NCBI GenBank assembly: GCA_963668015.2
Contig: CAXXCR010000003.1
Coordinates: 1 to 64,000, forward strand
Length of the DNA stretch: 64,000 bases
Reading direction: 5' to 3'
Origin: Ilyobacter_A sp963668015
GTDB lineage: Bacteria; Fusobacteriota; Fusobacteriia; Fusobacteriales; Fusobacteriaceae
In this document: in pieces, positions 40,798 through 49,816 of the stretch
Layout of the letters: every line of letters begins with the position of its first letter
Position numbering within the stretch: position 1 is the first letter of the stretch
Notes under the pieces: model-generated
Database searches by the model: none
Told to the model about the DNA's origin: nothing
Seen by the model: the letters and a program-made list of their open reading frames with translations, nothing else
Made by a program: the position numbers and the translations under genes

Positions 40798-41328
40798 ATG
40801 GACAGAGAAAAAAGATTTAAAGATAAAAAACAGGAAGCATACCTTATAAGCTTTATATTGATGGCCTTGTATTTTTCGCTCTTGGAGAGCCTCATACCCA
40901 AACCTTTTCCTTGGATGAAACTTGGTTTGGCTAATCTTGCGGGGATACTCGCACTTCAAAAATTTGGTTATAAAATGGCGTACCAGGTTTTGTTGTTTAG
41001 AATATTTATTCAAGGACTTATGCTGGGGACGCTTTTTACCCCTGGATTTTTTGTTAGTTTATGTGCCGGACTTATAAGCAGTTCGGTGATGTGTTCTTTG
41101 TATAAATTTAGGAAAGAACTTTCCATGGTGGCTATAAGTTCTGCTTCTGCTGTTGTGCACAATATAAGCCAGTTATTTTTTGTTTATGTTTTCTTTTTCA
41201 GGGGGATAGAGCTTTATTCCAGAGCTGTACTTGTATTTGTGCTTGTGTTCTTGGGTATAGGACTTGTATCTGGTGCTGTGATTGGAGTTATGGCTGAAAA
41301 ACTGAAAATAAGAAGGGTAGTTGCTTGA
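40798..41328 (+). CDS. Gx transporter family protein (HepI-like)
   Basis: A 176-residue, about five-segment membrane protein of the Hpre_diP_synt_I/Gx transporter family, marked by LESLIPKPFPWMKLGLANLA at residues about 27-46. Members were once called heptaprenyl diphosphate synthase component I, but now look like S-components or small transporters. In Fusobacteria they often stand near apbE or NusG-like genes; here neighbours are purB and glmM. GAAGG precedes the ATG. The substrate is unknown. Confidence 0.8.
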   Translation: MDREKRFKDKKQEAYLISFILMALYFSLLESLIPKPFPWMKLGLANLAGILALQKFGYKMAYQVLLFRIFIQGLMLGTLFTPGFFVSLCAGLISSSVMCSLYKFRKELSMVAISSASAVVHNISQLFFVYVFFFRGIELYSRAVLVFVLVFLGIGLVSGAVIGVMAEKLKIRRVVA

Positions 41329-41476
41329 AGCTTTATTCATTCAAGTTGTGGTCCATTTCTAAATTTGTCTGAAATTATAAGATTAAAATAGAAAAAATAA
41401 CTTTCTCAGGTTTATGATAAATTTAAATTATTTCTGTTTTAGTTTACTTAAAAATTATAGCAAGGAGTGTAGATGG

Positions 41477-42839
41477 TTGAAAAGAAAATATTTTGGAACT
41501 GATGGTATAAGAGGGGAAGCGAATAAGGATCTTAGTGTTGATATAGTAACAAGGCTAGGGTTTGCGTTGGGATGTTACTTGAAAAAAAACAATCCTGAAA
41601 AAAAGGATGTAAGGGTTGTTCTTGGTACAGATACAAGGGTATCTGGATATATGATAAGGTCAGCTCTTTTTGCTGGCTTAAATGCTTTGGGGGTAGACGT
41701 TGATTTTGTGGGAGTGTTACCAACACCGGGAGTATCATACCTTACAAGAAAACTTAAAGCAGATGCCGGTATAATGATATCTGCATCACATAATCCGGCA
41801 AAGGACAACGGTATAAAAATATTTGCGTCTAACGGTTATAAACTGCCTGATGAGGTAGAGTTTGAACTGGAAAGACTTATGGATGACGTGGAAAAAATAA
41901 AAGAAGACGTTGTTCCAGGTGATCAACTTGGTAAATTCACATACAGAGAAGACGAATTTTATTATTACAGTGAGTTCTTGATGTCCACTGTGGATATCGA
42001 TTTTAAAGGTGTCAAAGTGGTGCTTGACGTTGCCAACGGTGCAGCTTACAGAATTGCACAAAGAGTTTTCAATGCTCTGGGAGCGGATCTGGTTGTCATA
42101 AACAACAACCCAAACGGAACCAACATAAACGTGAAATGCGGGTCAACTGACATGAGCATACTTCAAAAAGTAGTTCAAGGGTATGAAGCTGATTTTGGAC
42201 TTGCTTTTGACGGTGATGCAGACAGATTACTGGCTGTTGACTCTAAAGGAAATGAGATCGACGGGGATAAAATAGTTGCTGTTATAGCCGAATCCATGAA
42301 AAAGGAAAACCGTCTTAACAATAACCAGGTTGTTACCACTGTTATGAGTAATATGGGATTTGAAAAATTACCTGGATGAAAAGGGGATAAATCTTATAAG
42401 GGCGAATGTAGGAGACAGATACGTCCTTGAAAAGATGAAGCAGCACGGATTAAATCTAGGAGGAGAACAATCAGGGCATATAATACTTTTAGACTACAAT
42501 ACAACAGGTGATGGATTGCTGACGGCTCTTCAACTTGTACAGGCTGTTAAAAAGTCTGAGAAAACAATAGAAGAATTAGTTTCGGGTATCACACAGTGGC
42601 CTCAGAGGCTTATTAATGTTAAAGTAGCAAAAGAAAAGAAGGAGCACTGGAAAGAAAATAAAGCTGTAGTTGACTTTATAAAACTAAAAGAGGAAGAGAT
42701 GGCAGGTGCTGGAAGAGTTCTTGTGAGAACTTCTGGAACAGAACCTCTAGTCAGGGTTATGGTTGAAGGAAAAGAGGATAATACAGTAAATAAAGTTGCA
42801 GAAGAAATTGCGCTTGTAGTAGAAAAAGAATTGTCTTAG
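41477..42839 (+). CDS. glmM: phosphoglucosamine mutase (one frameshift)
   Basis: It converts glucosamine-6-phosphate to glucosamine-1-phosphate for UDP-GlcNAc synthesis. The N-terminus KYFGTDGIRGE is followed by the phosphoserine loop MISASHNPAKDNG, the metal loop DGDADRLL and the phosphate-binding RTSGTEPLVRV. The frame changes near 42360; dropping one base in GAAAAATTACC restores GFENYLDEKGI or GFEKYLDEKGI. The start is uncertain: TTG at 41477 is in frame with AAGGAG nine bases before; ATG at 41473 would fit if one A is extra. About 453 residues joined. Confidence 0.92.
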
Positions 42840-42844
42840 ATATA

Positions 42845-42878
42845 TATCTCACAGGGACTTGCCCTGTGAGATAAATTT
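42845..42878 (+). terminator. terminator after glmM
   Basis: TATCTCACAGGG (42845-42856), loop ACTTG, CCCTGTGAGATA (42862-42873), then a T-run. A 12-bp stem. Confidence 0.88.
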
Positions 42879-42896
42879 TTATAGGGAGCTGGAAAA

Positions 42897-43613
42897 ATGT
42901 ACGAAGGATTTTCTAAAATTTATGATAGGCTCATGGAGCATGCTGATTATGATTTGTGGGCTGAATATGTTGATAGATATATAAGTGATTATTGTGATAA
43001 AGCGGAAGAGATACTTGACTTAGGTTGTGGGACGGGTGAAGTTTTGATAAGACTCTGCGACAAGTACAGGATAAGTGGTGTTGACCTATCAGAAGAGATG
43101 CTGTCTGTGGCTCAAAAAAAGATAGAAATTAAGGGCAAGAGTATACAGCTTTATAAGCAGGATATGAGGGAGCTTGAATGTGGGCAGGAGTATGATGCGG
43201 TTATATCTCTTTTCGACACAGTGAACCACCTGAAATCTTTAAGTGACCTTGAGAAGACGTTTTTTGCGGTTAATAAAAATTTAAAAGATGGTGGTATATA
43301 TATATTTGACGTGGTTACCAGACAGCTTATGGATGATATGTTTGAAGGTGGAAGCTTTGTGGATGAAAGAGACGATCTTTTTATAGTCTGGGAGCATGAG
43401 GTGGATGAAGAGGGGCTGGACTATGTGTATACCAACTTTTTCATAGAATCGAAAGATGGGATGTATGAGCGGATCTCAGAGGAATATGTCAAAAAGATAT
43501 TCACCCATGATGAAATAAGGTCTTGTGCAGACAGAGCCGGATTTTCTATTGAGGTGGTAGAGGAAAATGATGTATTGGCTGGATCGAGAGTGTTTTATGT
43601 GCTGAAAAAGTAG
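42897..43613 (+). CDS. class I SAM-dependent methyltransferase
   Basis: A 238-residue Rossmann-fold methyltransferase. Motif I is ILDLGCGTGEV (residues about 39-49), motif II is SGVDLSEEML, and the motif III-IV region is YDAVISLFDTVNHL. It begins MYEGFSKIYDRLM, as in the small-molecule methyltransferases often found beside Firmicutes rRNA-processing genes. The substrate is unknown. GGGAGC precedes the ATG, and the next gene follows after 15 bases. Confidence 0.85.
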   Translation: MYEGFSKIYDRLMEHADYDLWAEYVDRYISDYCDKAEEILDLGCGTGEVLIRLCDKYRISGVDLSEEMLSVAQKKIEIKGKSIQLYKQDMRELECGQEYDAVISLFDTVNHLKSLSDLEKTFFAVNKNLKDGGIYIFDVVTRQLMDDMFEGGSFVDERDDLFIVWEHEVDEEGLDYVYTNFFIESKDGMYERISEEYVKKIFTHDEIRSCADRAGFSIEVVEENDVLAGSRVFYVLKK

Positions 43614-43628
43614 AACGAGGTGAAGTTT

Positions 43629-44804
43629 ATGAGGGGTTTAGCAGAGAAAAAACAGAAAAGCATACCATACCTCATGTTTTCTTATGTGGGTATAATTTTT
43701 ATATCCTTGGGGACTTTTAAAATAGAGATGGCGGATAACTTCGGTGTAGACACTTCAACGTTGCAGTATATTTTTGGTTTTTTTTCACTTTTCAATATGT
43801 TTGGAATTTTTCTAAATAGATATCTTTTGGAAAGGATAAGCCCGAAACTTGAAATTATTTTTGCGAGTTTTCTCATAATAACAGGAGTTTTTGGATTGAT
43901 TTTATCTTCTACAAAATCCGTATTGACTTGCTCCCTATCCGTGCTTGCATTGGGGACTGGATTTTATTTTTCCCTATCCAACTACCTGGTGGTAAATCTA
44001 AATCGCATGAACAGGGTTAAGAATCTGAATTTTTTACATTTTTGCTATGCCTGCGCCTGTATATCAACACCGGTTTTAGCTGCATTTTTTGTAAAAGCAG
44101 GATTTTCCTGGAAAACTTTCTATATATTATCCATAGTGTTTCCAGCATCTGTGATGATGTTTTCGTTTAAAGTGGATATCGGAATAAACTTAGATGATGC
44201 TCCAAAAGAATCGGATGGAGGGAGAGAACGTTGGCCGCTTCTGACCTATCTGGCCATAATCTGCCTTTTTTCGTATGTTTTTTCCGAGATGGTATTCAAT
44301 TTCTGGATAGTAGAGTACTTGGTGCAAGGAGGGAATGATAAAGAGTTGGCAAAACTGGCCATATCTATATTTTGGGTAGCTGTGGCTTTGGGTAGGTTCT
44401 ATAACTCAAGGCATACAAGTAGTCTAGGAGAGTTAAAAAGGGTGGTTTTTACTTCTGCAGGTTCCTTGGCGGCGTATTGTTTTCTGTTGGAAGTAAGCAG
44501 CATATCGCTTTCTTTTATTCTGGCTGCTGTGGCAGGTTTTTTTTATTCGGGAATGTATGCACTTATAGTGTCTGTGGGGACTTTAGGGAAAAAGAAAGTT
44601 AGTTCGCTGCTTGCCACCTCGCTTATGTTCAGTGGGTCTTTGGGGGCCATCTTTGTTTCTCCTGTAACAGCCTCGGTAAAACAAGCTTACGGAATCAATA
44701 TAACTATGAGACTGGGAATCCTGGCTATGTTTATAATTTTTTGTATCAGTGTATTATATGAATTTATATTTAGCAGGATTTCTAAAGAAAGTTTAGGGCG
44801 GTGA
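43629..44804 (+). CDS. major facilitator superfamily transporter
   Basis: About 391 residues with twelve predicted membrane segments and a central cytoplasmic loop (around 195-215, DAPKESDGGRERW), the MFS plan. A NYLVVNLNRMNRVKNLNFLH-type segment follows TM4. ATG 43629 is nine bases after GAGG; a GTG at 43620 is the alternative. The substrate cannot be assigned. It ends five bases before atpZ and is cotranscribed with the methyltransferase. Confidence 0.8.
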   Translation: MRGLAEKKQKSIPYLMFSYVGIIFISLGTFKIEMADNFGVDTSTLQYIFGFFSLFNMFGIFLNRYLLERISPKLEIIFASFLIITGVFGLILSSTKSVLTCSLSVLALGTGFYFSLSNYLVVNLNRMNRVKNLNFLHFCYACACISTPVLAAFFVKAGFSWKTFYILSIVFPASVMMFSFKVDIGINLDDAPKESDGGRERWPLLTYLAIICLFSYVFSEMVFNFWIVEYLVQGGNDKELAKLAISIFWVAVALGRFYNSRHTSSLGELKRVVFTSAGSLAAYCFLLEVSSISLSFILAAVAGFFYSGMYALIVSVGTLGKKKVSSLLATSLMFSGSLGAIFVSPVTASVKQAYGINITMRLGILAMFIIFCISVLYEFIFSRISKESLGR

Positions 44805-44809
44805 ATTAA

Positions 44810-45019
44810 ATGGGGAAATACGATGATTTTTTTTACTATATGTCACTTTTGGGATACCTTGGTTTTATTATGGCGTTTAATATACTTATTTTTTTATTTG
44901 CTTACAGATTTTTTGCAAAAAAAATTGGTGATAATGTTTTTGTAATGTTCGTATTTTTGTTACTTGGGGTTGTTTCCGCCTTTTACAATGCGTACAAGAT
45001 ACTTATGAAAAAGAAATGA
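44810..45019 (+). CDS. atpZ: AtpZ-like two-helix membrane protein
   Basis: A 69-residue protein with two membrane helices (about 11-33 and 42-63), connected by a short basic loop. This is the plan of AtpZ, encoded before atpI in many F-ATP synthase operons and thought to help assemble the c-ring or act in Mg2+/Ca2+ passage with AtpI. It lies 600 bases before atpI, with a promoter in between, so it is probably expressed with the upstream MFS gene. The assignment rests on topology and place. Confidence 0.6.
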   Translation: MGKYDDFFYYMSLLGYLGFIMAFNILIFLFAYRFFAKKIGDNVFVMFVFLLLGVVSAFYNAYKILMKKK

Positions 45020-45471
45020 TTGTGAGTAAAATATAATTTTTTTTGGTTTAAGTCAAGAAAAAAAGAGTCAAAACATGGGTTTGTTAGAACAAAAATAAAA
45101 AAAACATTGTTCGGAGTGACTTTACAAAGGTTTTGTTAATGTTAAATTTGCTTTGAAAATTAAAAAAAGTATGATATACTAAAAATATGAGAACAAAGAG
45201 CATTATTTGAGCACAATTTGCTATAAAAATCATACACGTGATTATATGGAGTGCAAAAAAGACAAAAAACTTTATCTTTGTACAGGTTAAAAAATAAACA
45301 TTTGAACAAATTAAGCTAATTTCCGATATAAAAAGAAGAATTCGTAAGATTAATTGACATTTAACGATTGCCTCTTTTTTAATTATTAATGTACGTTTTA
45401 GAGGTACAGAAAGCAAGTGAGCACAGGAAAGAAATTATATAAAGAAATAGATATTAATTTCACACAAGTGA
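45020..45471 (+). other. gene-free spacer before the ATP synthase operon
   Basis: About 450 bases with no credible protein gene. TTGAAA (45153-45158), 16-bp spacer and TGATATACT (TATACT 45175-45180) look like an extended -10 promoter reading right. The transcript would cover about 300 bases before the main atp promoter, so a long leader or a small RNA is possible. No terminator-grade hairpin was seen. Confidence 0.4.
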
Positions 45472-45500
45472 TTGACTTTCGTTTTGGAAGGTGCTATAAT
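45472..45500 (+). promoter_or_regulatory. main promoter of the atp operon
   Basis: TTGACT (45472-45477), 17-bp spacer, TGCTATAAT extended -10 (TATAAT 45495-45500). The start site near 45507 gives a leader of about 115 bases to atpI, containing AGCCCTTGA/TTCAAGGCTT-type pairing around 45520-45541. Confidence 0.82.
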
Positions 45501-45620
45501 TTCAAATGAGAGCAGCTTAAGCCCTTGATGTTCAAGGCTTGGATGGTGTTTGTGTTCGGTATTTGGAACAGGTGTTGTTTGTTTTATAAAATACTTTTTT
45601 AACATAGGTGGGGATTTTTT

Positions 45621-45995
45621 GTGGGAGATCTTAAAGTTCTTATTAGAAGATCTATAATAACATCAATAATAATTTTAATTTATGGCTTGGTCATAAGAGA
45701 AAAAGTTGTATACATAGGTGCTTTTTTTGGTAGCCTCATCTCTATATTGAGTTTGTACATGATAAAATGGGATGTAGAAGCTGTTTTAAACACAGGGACT
45801 CCTGTTAGGGTGAGTATGGTGGGTTACGTAAAAAGATACCTAATATATGGGATTTTTTTGGTAGTTCTTATGTACTTTGGCCATAATTTGTTTTTTGGGG
45901 GAGTTTTAGGACTCTTAAATGTAAAGTTTAATTTGCTGCTAAATACGGTAATACAATATGTTAATAAACTTAAAGTTAAAATTTCCAAAATTTAA
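45621..45995 (+). CDS. atpI: ATP synthase accessory protein I
   Basis: A 124-residue membrane protein with about four hydrophobic segments, first in the atp operon. AtpI assists c-ring assembly in Propionigenium-type Na+ ATP synthases. The GTG at 45621 follows AGGTGGGG. Sequence similarity is low in this family, so the call rests on topology, size and position. Confidence 0.8.
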   Translation: MGDLKVLIRRSIITSIIILIYGLVIREKVVYIGAFFGSLISILSLYMIKWDVEAVLNTGTPVRVSMVGYVKRYLIYGIFLVVLMYFGHNLFFGGVLGLLNVKFNLLLNTVIQYVNKLKVKISKI

Positions 45996-46016
45996 AAAGA
46001 GAAGGGAGGTTAACTG

Positions 46017-46805
46017 ATGAGATTAGGACCAATAGAATTTATTACTCCACCTTTGGTTCAAGGTCCAAAGATACTTTTTTTTGTACCAGCTCCGCACAAC
46101 TTTCCATTTGCACTGGAGGTGAGTGACGGAAAATTCGGACTTCCTGTAACTATAACAGTGGCGACAACCTGGTTTATTATGGCTTTGTTTGCGATACTGT
46201 TTAGGCTGGGGGTAAGGAACTTGGAGATGCTTCCAGGTAAGAGACAAGCTTTTATGGAGACTTTGTACGCGGCTTACGATTTCTTAGTGGGCCAAGTATT
46301 AGCTAAATGGAAAAATAAGTATTATGTTTACATCGCCACGCTTATAAGCTTTATATTTGTGGCAAACATCATTTCTTTTTTCCCGATTCCAGGATTCTCT
46401 ATGAAAGACGGGGTTTTAGTTATTGAACCTCTGTTTAGAACTCCAACTGCAGATATAAACACCACACTTGGACTGGCGCTTATAACAACCTTTACGTTTT
46501 TATGGGCAGGAATCAGTACACAAGGAATTTTTGGGTATTTTAAAGGTCTGGCAGAACCAACACCTGTAATGTTGCCGTTGAACCTTATAGGAGAACTAGC
46601 AAAACCAACAAACATCTCTATGAGGCTATTTGGAAATATGTTCGCAGGTATGGTAATAATGGGGCTTTTATATAAAGCTGTGCCAGCTGCCATCCCAGCA
46701 CCACTTCACCTTTATTTTGACTTGTTTAGTGGATTAGTGCAAAGTTTTGTATTCACTATGCTTACAATGGTATACATACAAGGATCCTTAGAGGTAGAAG
46801 CGTAG
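46017..46805 (+). CDS. atpB: F-ATP synthase subunit a
   Basis: A 262-residue stator subunit forming the ion path beside the c-ring. The essential arginine lies at residue 203 in NISMRLFGNMFAG, with the ELAKPTN segment before it. There are five or six membrane helices. It faces the Na+-type c-ring described below. GAAGGGAGG precedes the ATG. Confidence 0.96.
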   Translation: MRLGPIEFITPPLVQGPKILFFVPAPHNFPFALEVSDGKFGLPVTITVATTWFIMALFAILFRLGVRNLEMLPGKRQAFMETLYAAYDFLVGQVLAKWKNKYYVYIATLISFIFVANIISFFPIPGFSMKDGVLVIEPLFRTPTADINTTLGLALITTFTFLWAGISTQGIFGYFKGLAEPTPVMLPLNLIGELAKPTNISMRLFGNMFAGMVIMGLLYKAVPAAIPAPLHLYFDLFSGLVQSFVFTMLTMVYIQGSLEVEA

Positions 46806-46862
46806 TACTATGAAGTGAAATTAAAAAATAAAATTTAAATTAAGACTAGGAGGTATTAGGAT

Positions 46863-47132
46863 ATGGATTTATTGACAGCAAAGACTGTAGTTTTAGCATG
46901 TTCAGCATTAGGAGCAGGTTTAGCAATGATTGCAGGACTAGGACCAGGTATAGGAGAGGGTTATGCAGCAGGTAAGGCTTTAGAGTCAATTGCTAGACAA
47001 CCAGAAACAAAACCAGACATAATATCTACAATGGTAATGGGACAAGCGATCTCAGAATCAACTGGTATCTACTCGCTAGTTATTGCGTTAATACTACTTT
47101 ACGCAAATCCACTACTTAAATTATTAGGATAG
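46863..47132 (+). CDS. atpE: F-ATP synthase subunit c, Na+ type with two carboxylates
   Basis: An 89-residue two-helix rotor subunit. The outer helix has Glu65-Ser66-Thr67 and Tyr70 (SESTGIYS), the Na+ ligand set known from Ilyobacter tartaricus. Position 32 is Glu (GIGEGYA) where I. tartaricus and Propionigenium modestum have Gln. Glu32 plus Glu65 is the two-carboxylate motif described for Fusobacterium nucleatum. Na+ coupling is therefore strongly predicted. AGGAGG precedes the ATG. Confidence 0.97.
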   Translation: MDLLTAKTVVLACSALGAGLAMIAGLGPGIGEGYAAGKALESIARQPETKPDIISTMVMGQAISESTGIYSLVIALILLYANPLLKLLG

Positions 47133-47232
47133 TAACGAGTGATGAGCTGATGGTTGCCAAGCGGCCACAGCCAAATGAAAATAACCTTTAAGAGAGTACA
47201 GATAGACCCTGTCTAGGGAGGAGGTAGAAAAC

Positions 47233-47739
47233 TTGTCACAGGAATTTATGCCTGCTGTTTCCATTGACATTAACCTATTTTGGCAGATAATAAACTTTAT
47301 TATATTGATGTTCATATTCAAAAAGTATTTTTATAAGCCGATAAATGGGTTTCTTGAAAAAAGGAAAGAGCATATAAGAAACGAGTTGCTAGAGGCAAAA
47401 TCTGAAAGAGAAGCTGCTACAGCTTCTAATAAAAAAGCTGAAGGATATCTTAAATCTGCTAAAAAAGAAGCTCAAGAGATAATAAGCAAAGCTGAAAAAA
47501 ACGCAGATGAAAGAAAAGAGCAAATATTAAAGGAAGCGACTTCTACAAGAGAAAAAATGATGAAGTCTGCAGAACTTGAGATGACAAAAATGAAAGAGCA
47601 GGCGAGAAAAGAACTTCAAACTGAAGTTACTAAACTTGCAGTTATTCTAGCTGAAGAGATGATAAAGGAAAAAATGAACTCCAAGTTAGAATCTGACCTA
47701 CTTGACCAGTTTATAGACGAGGTAGGGGAAGTGCAATGA
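47233..47739 (+). CDS. atpF: F-ATP synthase subunit b
   Basis: A 168-residue peripheral-stalk subunit: one N-terminal membrane helix (IDINLFWQIINFIILMFIF, about residues 11-30) and a long charged coiled coil rich in KSEREA and EKNADERKE repeats. The TTG at 47233 follows GGGAGGAGG and gives SQEFMPAVSIDINLFWQ, as in Ilyobacter. A 100-base spacer separates it from atpE. Confidence 0.94.
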   Translation: MSQEFMPAVSIDINLFWQIINFIILMFIFKKYFYKPINGFLEKRKEHIRNELLEAKSEREAATASNKKAEGYLKSAKKEAQEIISKAEKNADERKEQILKEATSTREKMMKSAELEMTKMKEQARKELQTEVTKLAVILAEEMIKEKMNSKLESDLLDQFIDEVGEVQ

Positions 47740-48260
47740 TAGAAGCCTCGATAGGAAAAAGATACTCCAAAGCCCTTTATGAGTTGGCCGAAGGAGAAAA
47801 AAATGTAAAAGAACTTTACGAAAGCTTAAGCCTGGTTATGGAAACCTATGTTAAGAATGTAGAGTTTAAAAACTTTGTAGATCATCCACTTGTAAAAAAA
47901 GATGATAAGAAAGCACTAGTTTACAAAGTGTTTGGAAATTTCGACGAGTTTACCTTAAACATACTTGGGTATCTTGTGGATAAAGGAAGACTTTCGAATA
48001 TCAGGGGTATTGTGGCAGAATATCTGAAAATATACTACGAGAAAAACCAAATTGTGGACGTAGAGGCTATATTTGCAGTAGAACCAAGCAAAACCCAAAA
48101 AGAAAAGCTTATCAAGACATTGGAAGCTAAGACTAATAAGAAAGTTAACCTTACAATAAAAACAGACAAAAGCATCATAGCCGGTGGAATAATTAAAATC
48201 GGTGACGAGATAATTGACGGAAGTCTAAAAACTCAACTTGATAAACTGATAGTAAAGTAA
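47736..48260 (+). CDS. atpH: F-ATP synthase subunit delta
   Basis: A 174-residue stalk subunit linking b to the top of alpha3beta3. Typical segments are RYSKALYELA (residues 9-18), FVDHPLV and the C-terminal AGGIIKIGDEIIDGSLKTQLDKL. Its ATG overlaps the atpF TGA (ATGA), so translation is coupled. Confidence 0.94.
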   Translation: MIEASIGKRYSKALYELAEGEKNVKELYESLSLVMETYVKNVEFKNFVDHPLVKKDDKKALVYKVFGNFDEFTLNILGYLVDKGRLSNIRGIVAEYLKIYYEKNQIVDVEAIFAVEPSKTQKEKLIKTLEAKTNKKVNLTIKTDKSIIAGGIIKIGDEIIDGSLKTQLDKLIVK

Positions 48261-48299
48261 GAAAATTTCTAAATTGTAAGGTAGGAGGTGCAAGCATTT

Positions 48300-49802
48300 G
48301 TGAAGATCAGGCCGGAAGAAATTAGCAGCATAATTAAGGCTGAGATAGAGAGTTATAAAAAATCTTTGGATATAAAAACCTCTGGTTCTGTAGTAGAGGT
48401 TGGCGATGGTATTGCTAGAATTTATGGTCTTAGCAATGCAAAAGCTGGGGAACTGTTAGAGTTCCCGAACGGGATTAAGGGTATGGTCCTTAACCTAGAG
48501 GAAAACAATGTAGGTGCGGTTATTTTTGGAGACCCTTCTGGAGTAGCAGAGGGAGACGAAGTAAAAGCAACTGGTGAGGTAGCTAGTGTACCTGCGGGAG
48601 AATCGCTTCTTGGAAGGGTAGTAAACCCTCTTGGGGATCCGATTGATGGAAAAGGTGAAATAAAAGCTGAAAAGATGATGCACATCGAAAGAAAAGCATC
48701 TGGAATAATAGCCAGAAAACCTGTGCATGAACCACTTCAAACTGGTGTAAAGTCTATAGATGGGATGGTTCCAATTGGTAGAGGACAAAGGGAGCTAATC
48801 ATAGGAGATAGACAAACAGGAAAAACGGCGGTAGCTATTGATGCTATAATCAACCAAAAATCAGAAAATGTAAAATGTGTGTATGTTGCCATAGGGCAAA
48901 AAAGATCAACAGTTGCACAAGTAGTTAAAAAACTTGAGGATGCAGGAGCTCTTGAATATACAATAGTTGTAGCAGCGACAGCTTCTGAATCTGCTCCGCT
49001 TCAATACCTTGCTCCATATGCGGGTGTTGCAATGGGAGAGTACTTCATGGATAAAGGGGAGCACGTACTTATAATATACGATGATCTTACTAAACATGCG
49101 GTAGCTTACAGAGAGATGTCACTACTTCTTAAAAGACCACCTGGAAGGGAAGCTTATCCAGGAGACGTTTTCTACCTTCACTCAAGACTACTTGAGAGGG
49201 CAGCAAAACTTTCAGACGACTTAGGAGCTGGTTCTATTACGGCACTGCCTATAATAGAAACTCAAGCTGGGGATGTATCAGCGTACATACCTACAAATGT
49301 AATTTCCATTACGGATGGTCAGATATTCCTTGAGTCTGAGTTATTCAATGCAGGTTTCAGACCAGCGATAAACGCAGGAGTTTCAGTATCTAGGGTTGGT
49401 GGAGCTGCACAAATAAAAGCTATGAAACAGGTAGCAGCAAAAGTAAAACTAGAGCTAGCTCAATATACAGAATTGCTTGCCTTTGCACAATTTGGGTCTG
49501 ATTTGGATAAGGCTACGAAAGCCCAGCTTGAAAGAGGGCACAGAATCATGGAAGTCTTAAAGCAGGCACAGTACAATCCATATTCAGTAGAAGAGCAAGT
49601 AGTTTCTTTCTTTATGGTAACTAAGGGATTGTTGGATGACATTCCGGTTGAAGAAGTAGGTAAATTCGAAAAGCAAGTTATAAAGGAACTTAAAACAAAT
49701 ACAGAAATATTAAAAGAAATCCTTGAGAAAAAAGCTTTGGATAAAGACTTAGAAGGAAAGCTAGAGGCTGCAATTAAAAAGTTTAAAGCAAGCTACAAAT
49801 AG
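48300..49802 (+). CDS. atpA: F-ATP synthase subunit alpha
   Basis: A 500-residue non-catalytic nucleotide-binding subunit. The start GTG 48300 gives MKIRPEEISSIIKAEIE, the family N-terminus; an upstream in-frame GTG at 48288 lies inside the AGGAGG (48283-48288) and is excluded. The P-loop GDRQTGKTA lies near residue 170, and the alpha signature PAINAGVSVSRVG near residue 361. Confidence 0.97.
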   Translation: MKIRPEEISSIIKAEIESYKKSLDIKTSGSVVEVGDGIARIYGLSNAKAGELLEFPNGIKGMVLNLEENNVGAVIFGDPSGVAEGDEVKATGEVASVPAGESLLGRVVNPLGDPIDGKGEIKAEKMMHIERKASGIIARKPVHEPLQTGVKSIDGMVPIGRGQRELIIGDRQTGKTAVAIDAIINQKSENVKCVYVAIGQKRSTVAQVVKKLEDAGALEYTIVVAATASESAPLQYLAPYAGVAMGEYFMDKGEHVLIIYDDLTKHAVAYREMSLLLKRPPGREAYPGDVFYLHSRLLERAAKLSDDLGAGSITALPIIETQAGDVSAYIPTNVISITDGQIFLESELFNAGFRPAINAGVSVSRVGGAAQIKAMKQVAAKVKLELAQYTELLAFAQFGSDLDKATKAQLERGHRIMEVLKQAQYNPYSVEEQVVSFFMVTKGLLDDIPVEEVGKFEKQVIKELKTNTEILKEILEKKALDKDLEGKLEAAIKKFKASYK

Positions 49803-49816
49803 CGAGGTGAAACTAT

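Noticed and set aside
47133..47232. A small gene or structured RNA between atpE and atpF
   Set aside because: The 100-base spacer has no good frame or RBS other than that of atpF, and no strong hairpin was found.
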